A DNA stretch of 64,000 bases from Jeotgalibacillus alimentarius (GCF_000829445.1 NZ_JXRQ01000015.1:310001-374000); one strand, 5' to 3'. Positions 8,392 through 18,042 are shown, counted from the first letter of the stretch. Numbers and translations are program-made. Notes: generated from the letters alone by a model not told the origin.

Positions 8392-9145
8392 AATGAATTG
8401 AAGCAGTTAGCTGCTCAATGAACTGAAGGGATTCACTGATGATTTTTTCGTTATCATAATCCATCGAAGCTACATGATAAGAGTTCGTTAATACATGCTT
8501 GGATCTCAGTTCTGACTGAACAGCCTGAAGGATGTAATCAGTGTTTTCAGGCGGTACGACATGATCGGTTGTGGATTGGAAGCATGTGATGGGGCAGTGG
8601 ACGAACGACAGTCTTTTCTTCACCATTTCCATACCGTCGAACAATTGATGATAAGCATGCGCAGGTACTTTTGTATAAGTGATTTCTGCAGCATCCGGAT
8701 TTTTAATATCGGGTGTCCCTTCCTGTATATACTCAGCCGGTGAAAGGTTCTGATAGGAAGCAATCGCCGGAATATGCATCGCAGGATTGATCAGTAATAC
8801 GCCGTCAATATCCCTGTAATGGCTTGCAAGGTTCAGCGTCAGTGTACCGCCCATCGATTGACCGATTACATAAATGGTTGTACATCGCTCTTTCAATTCA
8901 AGATAAGCTTTTTCAAGGGTTAGATACCACTCAGAAAACAAACAGTTGGCAAGATCCTGATCGTGCGTGCCGTGGCCAGTAAGCCTTGGCGCTGAGACAG
9001 TATATCCTTCTCTGGCAAAAGCTTCACCTATGTACTTCACGCTCTGGGGCGTTCCGATAAATCCGTGACACAGCAGTATACCAATCTCACTGCCTTCATA
9101 GTAAAACGCTTCTGCACCTGGGATGACTGGGTATGCTTCCTTCAT
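8372..9145 (-). CDS. carboxylesterase-type alpha/beta hydrolase
   Basis: 257 residues, monoglyceride lipase/Est30-like. 'LLCHGFIGTPQ' carries the oxyanion region and 'PRLTGHGTH' follows. The nucleophile elbow is GQSMGG with Ser97, the acid is Asp194 in 'STTDHVV', and His224 lies in 'NSYHVASMD'. The triad is complete. No signal peptide, so a cytoplasmic esterase acting on short or medium acyl esters is likely from the family. ATG at 9145 follows GGAGCATTCG. Confidence 0.88.
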   Translation of the reverse strand: MKEAYPVIPGAEAFYYEGSEIGILLCHGFIGTPQSVKYIGEAFAREGYTVSAPRLTGHGTHDQDLANCLFSEWYLTLEKAYLELKERCTTIYVIGQSMGGTLTLNLASHYRDIDGVLLINPAMHIPAIASYQNLSPAEYIQEGTPDIKNPDAAEITYTKVPAHAYHQLFDGMEMVKKRLSFVHCPITCFQSTTDHVVPPENTDYILQAVQSELRSKHVLTNSYHVASMDYDNEKIISESLQFIEQLTASIHLKKVSL

Positions 9146-9384
9146 CGAATGCTCCTTCCAGAATTTGAACTTCTACTGATTTTAAAATGAATTTCGTCTC
9201 ACTTACTATTAGTGGTATTTAACAACATTAATTCCTATCTGTCAACTAGGAATTAAAAGGCGACCATCGCTTACTTATGTAAATCTGTTACAAGCTTAAT
9301 AAAATCAATGCCTGATTTCCGGCGGCAAACGTATAGATTCTTATTATAATAGAGATAACAATACGAACAGAATGAGGTGTTCAG

Positions 9385-10443
9385 ATGGTGACTGACGACA
9401 GGAAAAAAGAATTCTATGAGGCGTTACTTGAGAAAGATTCAGCTTATGAAGGCTTATTCTTTGTTGGGGTTAAGAGTACAGGCATTTTTTGCCGGCCGAC
9501 TTGTCCTGCGAGGAAGCCGAAGTTTGAGAACTGTGAGTTTTACCATACAGCAGAAGAGGCGCTGCTGGCTTCATTCCGTCCATGTAAAAGATGTACGCCG
9601 CTTTCTCATCCGAACCAGGTGTCTGAGCTTGTGCAGATATTGGTTCAGGCTGTGGAGGAAAACCCGGAGAAAAAGTGGAGGGAGCAGGACTTCAAGGAGC
9701 TGGCAGTTGATGAGTCAACAGCGCGCCGCCAATTTAAAAAACGCTTCGGCATGACGTTTGTACAGTATGCCCGTGCGAGAAGAATGGGACTTGCGATGAA
9801 GGAAATCAGATCCGGCAAGCCGGTCATTGACGCCCAGCTGTCTTCAGGCTATGAATCGGGCAGCGGTTTCAGAGATGCATTTTCAAAAATTATGAGAGAT
9901 GCGCCTGCATCCATTCAGGAAGATCATAGTCTGAAAGCATTCTGGATCGATACGAGAGTCGGGCCCATGATTGCCATTGCAGATGAAGCTGCATTATTTC
10001 TTCTGGAGTTCGTGGATCGACGCGGTCTTGAGAAAGAAGTTGAAGTACTCAGAAGAAAAACTCGTTCAGCGATCATACCGGGTAAAACGGGACCCATTGA
10101 ATCCATTGAAAGAGAGCTGGACCTTTATTTTAAAGGGGAACTGACGGAATTTCACACACCAGTCAGGCTGATCGGCACACCTTTTCAGCTGAAGGTGTGG
10201 GACAAGCTGAAGGAAATCCCTTCAGGCGAAACAAGGTCTTATACTGATGTTGCACGCGATATCGGGCAGCCCACTGCTGTACGCGCAGTTGCAAGAGCCA
10301 ACGGTGCCAATCAGCTCGCACTCGTGATTCCCTGCCACCGGGTCATCCTCAGTGACGGCTCAACCGGCGGATATGGCGGAGGCACTGTCAGGAAGAAATG
10401 GCTGTTAGAGCTGGAGAGTAAAAGTGTCTGTGAGAGTAAATGA
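9385..10443 (+). CDS. ada: bifunctional DNA alkylation repair regulator Ada
   Basis: 352 residues with the full E. coli-type arrangement. The N-terminal zinc domain has Cys36, Cys40, Cys67 and Cys70; Cys36 would accept methyl groups from phosphotriesters. An AraC-type HTH spans about 80-180. The C-terminal O6-methylguanine methyltransferase domain carries the active motif PCHRV with Cys317. Methylated Ada activates its own and other repair genes in the family. No alkA or separate ogt is adjacent. A TTATAAT-like -10 sits about 40 bases upstream. Confidence 0.93.
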   Translation: MVTDDRKKEFYEALLEKDSAYEGLFFVGVKSTGIFCRPTCPARKPKFENCEFYHTAEEALLASFRPCKRCTPLSHPNQVSELVQILVQAVEENPEKKWREQDFKELAVDESTARRQFKKRFGMTFVQYARARRMGLAMKEIRSGKPVIDAQLSSGYESGSGFRDAFSKIMRDAPASIQEDHSLKAFWIDTRVGPMIAIADEAALFLLEFVDRRGLEKEVEVLRRKTRSAIIPGKTGPIESIERELDLYFKGELTEFHTPVRLIGTPFQLKVWDKLKEIPSGETRSYTDVARDIGQPTAVRAVARANGANQLALVIPCHRVILSDGSTGGYGGGTVRKKWLLELESKSVCESK

Positions 10444-10456
10444 ATATGATTTATTC

Positions 10457-10494
10457 AAAGAAGGTAAAGTGCGGTTGTGCTTTAGCTTCTTTTT
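10457..10494 (+). terminator. terminator after ada
   Basis: Imperfect stem AAAGAAG-TAAAG / CTTTA-CTTCTTT followed by TTTTT. Confidence 0.65.
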
Positions 10495-10608
10495 GTTGTG
10501 GGTGGAAACGTCCTGTAAGTTATTGTGCAGGTGGAAGGGGTATGGATTGATAAACGTTTAGACAGAGAAACTTCGGCAAAATTGACTAAAAAGGGGGACT
10601 CACATCAA

Positions 10609-11664
10609 TTGAAAAACACCTTAATTACCTCATTGACTGCACTCCTATTCATCGCAGGCTGCTCATTAAACGATCAGGTTAAAGAAGGGTCTGTGCCTGA
10701 ACAGGATATAGAAGTCATCGCAGAAAACCTTGAGATCCCATGGTCCATTGATCAGCTGAATGAGACGATGTATGTCACTGAAAGAACCGGCAGTATTGTA
10801 AAAGTTGAAGAAGGGCAGACAGAGCGGCAGAGCGTAGAGCTGGAAGAAGAAATCTCAACTGCTTCAGAAGCAGGGTTGCTTGGATTTGTGCTTACCCCTG
10901 ACTTTCAGGAATCGAATACGGCTTTTGCCTACTATACGTATGAGGGAGAGGATGGACGATTCAATCGTATCGTCACACTTCAGTTAGAGGATGATGTCTG
11001 GAAGGAAGAAGATGTCCTGCTTGATCAGATTCCAAGCGGTAACGTCCATCACGGCGGCAGGCTGAAAATCGGTCCGGATGATAAACTGTACGCAGCGACA
11101 GGAGATGCTTCTGACGCTGACATCGCGCAGGAACTCGATTCACTTGGCGGTAAAATTCTGAGACTGAACCTTGATGGCTCTATCCCGGATGATAACCCAA
11201 TAGCAGACTCATATGTGTACAGCTACGGCCACCGGAACCCCCAGGGCATGACCTGGTCACCTGATGGCACGATGTATGCAAGTGAGCACGGAAATAGCGC
11301 AAACGATGAAATCAACATCATAGAAGCCGGACAGAACTATGGCTGGCCTGTCATTGAAGGAAATGAAGAACAGGATGACATGATTTCACCGCTGTTTACT
11401 TCCGGAGATGATGCGACCTGGGCACCGTCTGGTATAGGCTATTATGAAGGAAAGTTATATGTCGCAGCTTTAAGAGGAACGGCTATCCTGGAATTTGACC
11501 TTGAAACGAACGAACAGCAAACGCTCGTATCGGGTTTTGGCAGAATCCGTAACCTCTTCATCGAAGGAGATACGCTTTACTTCGTTAGTAATAATACTGA
11601 TGGGAGAGGAAACCCTGAGGAGAATGATGATAAGTTGTATAGGGTTTCGCTTAATGGAGAATGA
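10609..11664 (+). CDS. PQQ-dependent sugar dehydrogenase-like lipoprotein
   Basis: Lipoprotein of about 351 residues with a six-bladed propeller of the soluble glucose/aldose sugar dehydrogenase family (YliI-like). TTG at 10609 has AAGGGGGA upstream and starts the signal peptide MKNTLITSLTALLFIAGC, with the lipobox IAGC; the upstream open frame is not used. The family motif 'GNVHHGGRLKIGPD' with the catalytic His, 'YGHRNPQGMTWSPDG' and 'NYGWPVIEG' are present. In the family it oxidises aldoses with PQQ. No pqq genes are visible here, so the cofactor would have to come from elsewhere. Confidence 0.88.
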   Translation: MKNTLITSLTALLFIAGCSLNDQVKEGSVPEQDIEVIAENLEIPWSIDQLNETMYVTERTGSIVKVEEGQTERQSVELEEEISTASEAGLLGFVLTPDFQESNTAFAYYTYEGEDGRFNRIVTLQLEDDVWKEEDVLLDQIPSGNVHHGGRLKIGPDDKLYAATGDASDADIAQELDSLGGKILRLNLDGSIPDDNPIADSYVYSYGHRNPQGMTWSPDGTMYASEHGNSANDEINIIEAGQNYGWPVIEGNEEQDDMISPLFTSGDDATWAPSGIGYYEGKLYVAALRGTAILEFDLETNEQQTLVSGFGRIRNLFIEGDTLYFVSNNTDGRGNPEENDDKLYRVSLNGE

Positions 11665-11698
11665 AATTTAAGTCCATTCGTTTATAAAGTTACGATGT

Positions 11699-11750
11699 AA
11701 AGGGTCAGTCACTCGGTAAGGTATAATCCTTACCGGGTGACTGACCCTTT
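11699..11750. terminator. bidirectional terminator
   Basis: About 22-base near-perfect stem beginning AAGGGTCAGTCACTCGGTAAG, loop GTATAAT, with flanking A and T runs between convergent genes. Its arm contains the GGGTCAG/CTGACCC core shared with other hairpins in this window. Confidence 0.9.
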
Positions 11751-11752
11751 GA

Positions 11753-12727
11753 TTATTCACAAACAAGTATCTCTCTTGAAAACGCAGAGGCTTTTCCTTT
11801 TTTAGCAATGCAGCGATCTTTGACGGTGAAGCCTGCCTGGGTGATCATATGATCGATGTTTTCGATGGTAACCACCACGAGTTTTTTGGTAAAGTGACGT
11901 GCATGTTTAAGAATGACGAGCTGATCTTCGGGTGTTGCATTGGTGTAGAGGTTATAAGGCAGGTCGATGATTGTGGCATCGTAATGTTCCTGAACGTCAG
12001 CGATGGCGCCGAGTGTGACGTTACCTGTGAGACCAAAATGTTGAATGTTTTCACGGGAGCCCTGTACGACTAGCGGGTTGATGTCCCGGCCATCGATGTT
12101 GATACCCATTGACAGTGCTTCGACCAGGACAGTGCCAATGCCGCAGCATGGATCAATCGCTTTTTTACCTGCCGGTTCCGGGACAGCGATATTGGCAATG
12201 GCCCGCGCTGTGCGGGTGCTGAGAGCGGTTGAGTATTCACGTGGTTTTTTGACATGCTTCAGCCAGACGGATTCGGCTTTCTTGTAAATCCCGAGATACC
12301 AGCGACCCTCATATGGGACCAGGCCGAATATGATGTCCGGGTCACGCATGTCGAGCTGTCCGGTAATGTGCATCCCGGTATCACGTTCGATTTGTCTTTT
12401 TTCATCATATTCCACTTTGTCTGGACCGGTTTGGTCATTGATCTTCACAAAGAGAACTTTAAACGTCTCATCCTGGAGATTGATCAGGTGTAATTGGCTG
12501 TAAAGGTCCTGAAGGTCATTGCCTTCAAAGAGCACCTCAATGTGCTCTTTTATAAACGGGCTTCTGCCTGGGTCGAAGTCGACGTCAGTTTTAAGAATTT
12601 TCCCTTGTGTATGTGTGTCGAAAAGTGCACGCATTTCCATATGACAAAGCGGTGCGTCTTCACTGTTATAGGCATAGGTGTAGATGTACTGGCTTTTTTG
12701 TATACGTTGATTCAACAGAATATCCAA
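11753..12727 (-). CDS. TRM11-like RNA methyltransferase
   Basis: 324 residues. The C-terminal Rossmann methyltransferase has the SAM motif 'AIDPCCGIGTVLVEAL' and the catalytic motif 'IIDLPYN', a (D/N)LPY variant of N6A/N2G RNA methylases. The N-terminal half looks THUMP-like. This is the pattern of tRNA guanosine-10 N2-methyltransferase (Trm-G10/TRM11) relatives found in Bacillales. Starts with TTG at 12727 behind a weak AAGAAAG; a second TTG a few codons on is possible. RNA target is inferred. Confidence 0.85.
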   Translation of the reverse strand: MDILLNQRIQKSQYIYTYAYNSEDAPLCHMEMRALFDTHTQGKILKTDVDFDPGRSPFIKEHIEVLFEGNDLQDLYSQLHLINLQDETFKVLFVKINDQTGPDKVEYDEKRQIERDTGMHITGQLDMRDPDIIFGLVPYEGRWYLGIYKKAESVWLKHVKKPREYSTALSTRTARAIANIAVPEPAGKKAIDPCCGIGTVLVEALSMGINIDGRDINPLVVQGSRENIQHFGLTGNVTLGAIADVQEHYDATIIDLPYNLYTNATPEDQLVILKHARHFTKKLVVVTIENIDHMITQAGFTVKDRCIAKKGKASAFSREILVCE

Positions 12728-12939
12728 CTTTCTTAATCACTTATTGTATGTATTCAGTATAGCAGGAGTTGTTTGAATGATTAACCAGGAAAAAGTTGAT
12801 AAGGTCAGTATTTCAGCTACTCTAACATTTGAGATTCTTTTTCTTTCATAAAATTATATTTGTCACATCACTAATCCCACAATCTCCTGTATAGTTGAAG
12901 TATAATACTGGAAACACGTTTGTTAAAAGGAGCTGTCAC

Positions 12940-13122
12940 ATGAGCATTAAACAAAAATTAATCCTAATCGCTCTCATCACCATTACATCTCTTATGGGCT
13001 ATGAAGTATTCAGAAGAGAACTCTGGTCATTAAAAATATCTGCATTTTTTATTTTCTTATTTGGGTTAATTGCTATTGTTCTACTTTTTATGGGAAATCA
13101 TCGTAAAAATAAAGCGCAATAA
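12940..13122 (+). CDS. small two-segment membrane protein, 60 aa
   Basis: ATG at 12940 lies 8 bases after AAAAGGAGC; the longer frame from 12895 has no ribosome binding site. Two hydrophobic segments (about residues 7-22 and 33-53) flank a short charged loop (RRELWSLK), and the tail is basic (GNHRKNKAQ). A TATAAT-like box at 12901 follows TTGAAG. Function unknown. Confidence 0.7.
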   Translation: MSIKQKLILIALITITSLMGYEVFRRELWSLKISAFFIFLFGLIAIVLLFMGNHRKNKAQ

Positions 13123-13182
13123 CATATGTATGAATGACGTATGAATAAAGTAAACGCTACAAACAACCAAGGGGGAGTTCAC

Positions 13183-14040
13183 ATGCGTAACATCATCCTA
13201 TCAACCGAAAGCGGCGCCGATCTGCCGAAGGATCTAGTTGAAAAATACAACCTGCAAGTCGTTCCCATGCACATCATTATGGACGAAAAAGATTATCTGG
13301 ACGGCACTTTACCAGTTAAGGACATCTATGACTACTATGACCGCACGAAGAAAATACCCTCCACCACTGCCACGAACATTCACGAGTACCAGGAGTTTTT
13401 CACATCAATCAAAGAACAGTACCCTGACAGCACCATCGTACATATCGGCTATACATCACAGGCATCCTCATCCTTTCAAAACGCAGTCATCGCTGCAGAA
13501 GAATTCGAAGACCTCCACCTGATCGACGCGCTAAACGTAACAGGAGGATTAGCAGCAGTTGTCTTATATGCCGCTGACTGTCTCGAAAAAGAACCTGACA
13601 TCGAACCAGCAACCTTAATCGAAAAAATAGAAGCAGTCGTCCCAAAATCAAAACTCGCCTTCATCCCAGGCAGCCTCGAATTCCTAAAAGCAGGAGGCCG
13701 CGTCAGCAACATGGCTTCCCTGATAGGCGCACTGCTGAAAATCAAGCCTTGCATAGAATTAAAGGATGGAAAGCTCATCTCTACAAAGAAATACCGCGGG
13801 AAAATGAGCGGGGCGACTGAGAAGCTTTTTAGTGATTACTTAAAAGAATTCGATATTGATCGGGAGCAGCTATATCTTATTTATTCAATTGGTCTTGATG
13901 AAGGGATCAAGCAGCGGATGGATGAGGTTGCGAAGGAGAATGGGTTTCAGAACGTGAGATGGATTCAGGCTGGGGGAATGATTTCGACTCATTCGGGACC
14001 TGGGGGATTTGGGGTTGCGGGGTTGGAGAAATATACTTAA
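13183..14040 (+). CDS. DegV-family fatty-acid-binding protein
   Basis: 285 residues of the DegV/FakB family. These bind a fatty acid and present it to the kinase FakA for phosphorylation and entry into phospholipids. Family marks: 'ILSTESGADLP' at the N-terminus, 'STTATNIHEY', 'SQASSSFQNA', 'FIPGSLEFLKAGGRVS' and a C-terminal 'STHSGPGGFGVAG'. Start at 13183 follows GGGGGAG; the upstream ATG at 13141 has none. No fakA is nearby. The first two thirds of the gene are strikingly rich in A/C-ending codons compared with its end and neighbours. Confidence 0.92.
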   Translation: MRNIILSTESGADLPKDLVEKYNLQVVPMHIIMDEKDYLDGTLPVKDIYDYYDRTKKIPSTTATNIHEYQEFFTSIKEQYPDSTIVHIGYTSQASSSFQNAVIAAEEFEDLHLIDALNVTGGLAAVVLYAADCLEKEPDIEPATLIEKIEAVVPKSKLAFIPGSLEFLKAGGRVSNMASLIGALLKIKPCIELKDGKLISTKKYRGKMSGATEKLFSDYLKEFDIDREQLYLIYSIGLDEGIKQRMDEVAKENGFQNVRWIQAGGMISTHSGPGGFGVAGLEKYT

Positions 14041-14172
14041 TTTAAGACAAGAATGATTTCGTATAGACCCTTTTAATAATTACTAACTCCAAGTTTTTGG
14101 CTAGATGGTGAAACTTAACACTCTATAAATCGTGGTTATGATCAAAGGAAAATTCTTTCTGGAGGGGAAAAT

Positions 14173-14253
14173 ATGGATATCAGTATTATCGTAGCCATAT
14201 TTGTAATTTTTATAGCTGTTATGGGTGCCGGTTTTTATAAAAAGAAGAAATGA
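14173..14253 (+). CDS. tiny single-span membrane peptide, 26 aa
   Basis: ATG at 14173, 5 bases after a strong GGAGGGG. The product MDISIIVAIFVIFIAVMGAG... is one hydrophobic helix with a basic tail FYKKKK and stops at TGA 14251. Layout fits a membrane-inserted microprotein or a type I toxin-like peptide; no antisense RNA can be claimed from sequence. The flanking 14254-14436 holds a spaced 9-base inverted repeat (CCTGAACTG/CAGTTCAGG) but no gene. Confidence 0.6.
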   Translation: MDISIIVAIFVIFIAVMGAGFYKKKK

Positions 14254-14436
14254 CATTACGCGTATTCTTAACAAACTACTTATCTATATTGATTTTGATC
14301 ACTCAATACAGAGGGAGTACTTTATCCCTTAATTCCAAAGAAACAAAGGCAGGCACCTGAACTGCACCTCAATTATTAAATGTGTCTAGCCACTGAGATA
14401 CAGTTCAGGAATGTCATCGCTTTATCAATAGGATTA

Positions 14437-15720
14437 TTACGGTACCCGCTCCCTCACACTCTCCACTGCATCGTTAATCGGTTCAACATCAATCATCTCT
14501 ATTGGTTCATTTGACAGTCCATAAGCAGATTTCAGTTCAATAATACGTTCGACACTCTCATTGATTCTCTCTTCAGTAATCTCACCGTTTTCAACAGCTG
14601 CTTTCAACCGATTGACTACAGTTGGAATGAGCTCAGGGTTATGAGCGACAAGCAGCAGATCACCGCCGGCTTTTACAGTTTGAACAGCTGCCTCCTCCAC
14701 ACTGTAATTGTTTGTGATCGCACCCATTGTTAAGTCATCAGTAATGACCACCCCGTTAAAATTCAGATCCTCACGAAGGATATCTGTGATCACTGCTTTG
14801 GACATAGATGCAGGGTACTCGCTATCAATCTCTGGCAGAAGGATATGTGCAACCATGGTTACATCAGCATTTTCAGAGATTGCTGTTTTAAATGGAATCA
14901 GCTCAAGTGATGCGAGTTCATCATAGCTTTTATCGACCAGCGGGAGTGACAGATGCGAATCTTCGCTTGTGTCACCATGACCGGGGAAATGCTTGATCAC
15001 AGAAATCACCCCTTCATCCTCAATGCCTTTCATCGTATGGATGCCAAGCTGTGAGACAATATCCGGATTGCTGCCAAATGAGCGGTTGCCGATAACAGGG
15101 TTATTCGGATTGCTGTTCACATCCAGTACAGGGGCAAAGGTCAGATTGAAGCCAAGTGCCTTCATTTGCTGCCCGAGAATCGTTCCAACTTTGTAGGACA
15201 GCTCAGGATCATTTATCCTTCCAATTGAGAGGCTGGCTGGCAGACTTCGGATCTCATCAGGCATTCGGGTTACACTTCCGCCTTCTTCATCCACACCCAG
15301 TAAAAGAGGATAGGGGTTATCAGCATTTGCTTCTTTCATCCCGTTCAAAAAACTGACGGTCTGCGCTGTATTATCAACGTTATTACCAAACAGGATAATC
15401 CCGCCAACATGATACTGCTTAATCACACCAGTTGTTTCATCAGTCATTTGTGTTCCGTTGACCCCGCTGAAAATCATCTGTCCGATTTTTTCATCCAGAG
15501 ACATCTGATCAATTGCAGCGATGTCTTCAATGACTGCCGCCTCCTGAGAATTTAAGGCCTCGTCAGCATTCTCAGGAATTGAATCTTTGTCTTCATCCAT
15601 CTGCCCGGACGATGAATCAGCCTGCTGGCCCTGAGTTTCTCTGTCGGTATGAATAAAAAAGTAAGCTGATACCCAAGCAAGTATAGCGATGAATAACATG
15701 ATTGATAGACGCTTTAACAT
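14437..15720 (-). CDS. glycoside hydrolase family 3 (NagZ-like) beta-N-acetylhexosaminidase
   Basis: About 427 residues, membrane-anchored or secreted through MLKRLSIMLFIAILAWVSAYFF. A Ser/Asp/Glu-rich linker (about 30-60) precedes the GH3 TIM barrel. The NagZ signature KHFPGHGDTSEDSH supplies the His/Asp acid-base pair, and 'VVITDDLTMGAI' holds the nucleophile Asp. It removes N-acetylglucosamine from muropeptides in the family. It lacks the extra C-terminal domain of B. subtilis NagZ. Start at 15720 follows GGGAGG. Confidence 0.9.
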   Translation of the reverse strand: MLKRLSIMLFIAILAWVSAYFFIHTDRETQGQQADSSSGQMDEDKDSIPENADEALNSQEAAVIEDIAAIDQMSLDEKIGQMIFSGVNGTQMTDETTGVIKQYHVGGIILFGNNVDNTAQTVSFLNGMKEANADNPYPLLLGVDEEGGSVTRMPDEIRSLPASLSIGRINDPELSYKVGTILGQQMKALGFNLTFAPVLDVNSNPNNPVIGNRSFGSNPDIVSQLGIHTMKGIEDEGVISVIKHFPGHGDTSEDSHLSLPLVDKSYDELASLELIPFKTAISENADVTMVAHILLPEIDSEYPASMSKAVITDILREDLNFNGVVITDDLTMGAITNNYSVEEAAVQTVKAGGDLLLVAHNPELIPTVVNRLKAAVENGEITEERINESVERIIELKSAYGLSNEPIEMIDVEPINDAVESVRERVP

Positions 15721-15880
15721 GATATTTCCTCCCAATAACTGTGAAGCACTTTTCTTTTTAGAATTCAGCTTCAGAAAAATGTAAAAATAATAAATCGTAT
15801 CTATACATATACCCAGTTAAAAGAAGTTTATAATACGAATGAAGGAGATTTTAGTCGATATAGGAGGGGGAAAGCACTGA

Positions 15881-16672
15881 ATGTCTGATCAGCACGAAGA
15901 AAAACTAACCGGAGGCAACCTCTCTCACGTAACCCGCGTGGGAAATACTGTCCGGAGAGAACTAAAGCCTGGCAGCGACCAGGTTCACAGGTTATTGCAG
16001 CATCTAAGTGAGAAAAGATTTGAATACGCACCGGAATTCTTAGGGATTGATGAAAAGAATAGAGAAGTATTGTCTTTTATAGAAGGAGAAGCCGGAAATT
16101 ATCCGCTAAAAGCATATATGTGGTCAGATGAAGCGTTGACAGGAATTGCGAAGCTGCTGCGTCAATATCATGATGCTGTGAGTGATTTTCCTGACATGAT
16201 CGGGTGGACACCAATGGATCTGACACCCGATCCTATCGAAGTGATCTGTCACAATGATTTTGCGATTTATAACATCATTTTTAATGAGAAAATGCCAGTT
16301 GGAATTATAGACTTTGACGTTGCTGCGCCTGGTCCAAGACTCTGGGACATCGCCTATACGCTCTATACCTGCGTACCGTTAAGCAGACATTTCTTCTCTG
16401 AAAAAGGTGATCAGGTGAATTACAACTCAATGCGTGATGCAGAACGCATAAAGCGGAGAGTGGCGTTGTTTTTTGAATCCTACGGGATTGCTGGCATGGA
16501 GAAAGGATATCTGGATATGGTTTTGCTGCGACTTGAAGGATTGTGTCATTACATGAAAAGAAAAGCCGCTGAGGGGGATATTGCTTTTCAAAAAATGATT
16601 GAAGTAGGACATTTTGAACACTATCAAAGGGATATTGAATTCATTCGTGAGCATGGGAAGGAATGGATCTGA
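15881..16672 (+). CDS. APH-type phosphotransferase
   Basis: 263 residues, aminoglycoside phosphotransferase/choline kinase fold. The catalytic loop reads 'CHNDFAIYN' (His124, Asp126, Asn131), with Asn replacing the Gly of HGD, and the metal-binding motif is 'IIDFD' about residues 142-146. The N-terminal nucleotide-binding lobe is short. Members phosphorylate small alcohols, sugars or antibiotics; the substrate here cannot be told, and resistance should not be assumed. GGAGGGGG precedes the ATG. Confidence 0.82.
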   Translation: MSDQHEEKLTGGNLSHVTRVGNTVRRELKPGSDQVHRLLQHLSEKRFEYAPEFLGIDEKNREVLSFIEGEAGNYPLKAYMWSDEALTGIAKLLRQYHDAVSDFPDMIGWTPMDLTPDPIEVICHNDFAIYNIIFNEKMPVGIIDFDVAAPGPRLWDIAYTLYTCVPLSRHFFSEKGDQVNYNSMRDAERIKRRVALFFESYGIAGMEKGYLDMVLLRLEGLCHYMKRKAAEGDIAFQKMIEVGHFEHYQRDIEFIREHGKEWI

Positions 16673-16770
16673 GGGGCTGCCCGGTGAATTGGAATTTCCA
16701 AATTCTGATTGTCTAACTAGGATCGTTGATTTAAGATAGATGAAGAATGAAAAAATTGGAGGATGGCATA

Positions 16771-18000
16771 ATGAGCTCAGTTTCACTGAAAGAACGGATC
16801 CACACACTGGATATTATACGTGGATTTGCGCTGTTTGGGATTTTGATTGCGAATATGATTGCGTTTAAAACACCTGTTTTTACAGAAGTCAGGGATATGA
16901 TAGAGGGGGCGAGCTTGCCGGATGGCGGAATGAACGCTGCGCTGACACTCATGACTGCGTTTTTTGTGGATGGAAAGTTTTATCCGATGTTTTCGATGCT
17001 GTTTGGTCTGGGGTTTTATATTTTTTACAGCCGTCTGATGAAGCGGGGATTACCGGCAAAGAAAATGTTTATGCGCCGTCTGGTATTTCTACTGCTGATT
17101 GGACTTGTCCATCTGATATTTATCTGGTCGGGGGATATCTTACATACATATGCGATTACAGGGTTTTTGCTTCCGTTATTTATTGAGCGGTCTTCCAAAA
17201 CAATTAAGATCTGGGTGATCTCACTGTTTGCTTTAGGTGCTTTTATGATGACCGCACTGATGCTAATGAGCAGTGTCGGGATGAATATGATGGTCAGCGG
17301 TGAAATGGAGACGCTTGAAAACCTGAATAGCTCTGCTGATCTTGCCGCTTCAGTGATGGCGAACGGGAGCTTTGGAGAGATTCTGGCTTTCCGTTTTACA
17401 AATGAAGTCGTTTTGATTTTATTACAGGTGCTGTTTTTAGTGCCGACAATTTTACCGTTATTTCTGATCGGCCTGTATCTGGGGAAAACAGGTATGTTTA
17501 CGGAGATCGAGCACAATATTAAGCGCTGGAAAAAGGTAATGTGGCTTGGCCTCCTTGTTGGTGCGCCTCTTGTAGGGCTGTCTGTAGCGATTGGCTACAA
17601 TGTATTTGACTGGGCGCCTTATTTAACAATACCGCTTGCTGAAGGCCTGAATGCTCTTGGCGGACCACTCCTCATGCTGTTCTATGTGGCTGCAATTGTC
17701 TTAGTTACAAGAAAATCATCTGTTGAAAAGATGCTGATGCCATTTGCCTCAGTTGGCCGGATGGCATTGACGAATTACTTAATGCAGTCAATCATCGCAG
17801 TGATCATTTTTAACGGCTACGGCTTTGGGTTATTCGGTCAGGTATCAAAAAGCCAGGGCGTACTGATTGCGATCGCGATCTACAGTGTGCAGGTTGTGTT
17901 GAGTCACATGCTGCTGAAGCGATACAAACAGGGGCCGATGGAGTTCGTGTGGAGAAAGTGGACGTATTCGGGTGAAAAGAAGCATTCGAAGGCGGCGTGA
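16771..18000 (+). CDS. DUF418 (YeiB-type) membrane protein
   Basis: About 409 residues with roughly ten hydrophobic segments. N-terminus 'RIHTLDIIRGFALFGILIANM' and the C-terminal block 'FASVGRMALTNYLMQSIIAVIIF' are characteristic of DUF418/YeiB proteins, which belong with heparan-alpha-glucosaminide acetyltransferase-like transmembrane acyltransferases. Function unproven. GGAGG 8 bases before 16771 decides the start over the ATG at 16747. Confidence 0.88.
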   Translation: MSSVSLKERIHTLDIIRGFALFGILIANMIAFKTPVFTEVRDMIEGASLPDGGMNAALTLMTAFFVDGKFYPMFSMLFGLGFYIFYSRLMKRGLPAKKMFMRRLVFLLLIGLVHLIFIWSGDILHTYAITGFLLPLFIERSSKTIKIWVISLFALGAFMMTALMLMSSVGMNMMVSGEMETLENLNSSADLAASVMANGSFGEILAFRFTNEVVLILLQVLFLVPTILPLFLIGLYLGKTGMFTEIEHNIKRWKKVMWLGLLVGAPLVGLSVAIGYNVFDWAPYLTIPLAEGLNALGGPLLMLFYVAAIVLVTRKSSVEKMLMPFASVGRMALTNYLMQSIIAVIIFNGYGFGLFGQVSKSQGVLIAIAIYSVQVVLSHMLLKRYKQGPMEFVWRKWTYSGEKKHSKAA

Positions 18001-18013
18001 ATAGAGATAGAGG

Positions 18014-18042
18014 GGCCTTATTCCATAGAATAAGGCCTTTTT
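18014..18042. terminator. terminator, probably bidirectional
   Basis: Perfect stem GGCCTTATT / AATAAGGCC with TTTTT after it; it sits between convergent genes. Confidence 0.88.

Noticed and set aside
14356-14411. Spaced CCTGAACTG/CAGTTCAGG inverted repeat as a terminator or operator
   Set aside because: A 9-base repeat with about 40 bases between arms and no T-run could be chance.
15881-16672. Aminoglycoside resistance determinant
   Set aside because: The APH fold is shared with many housekeeping kinases; HGD is HND here and nothing points to an antibiotic substrate.
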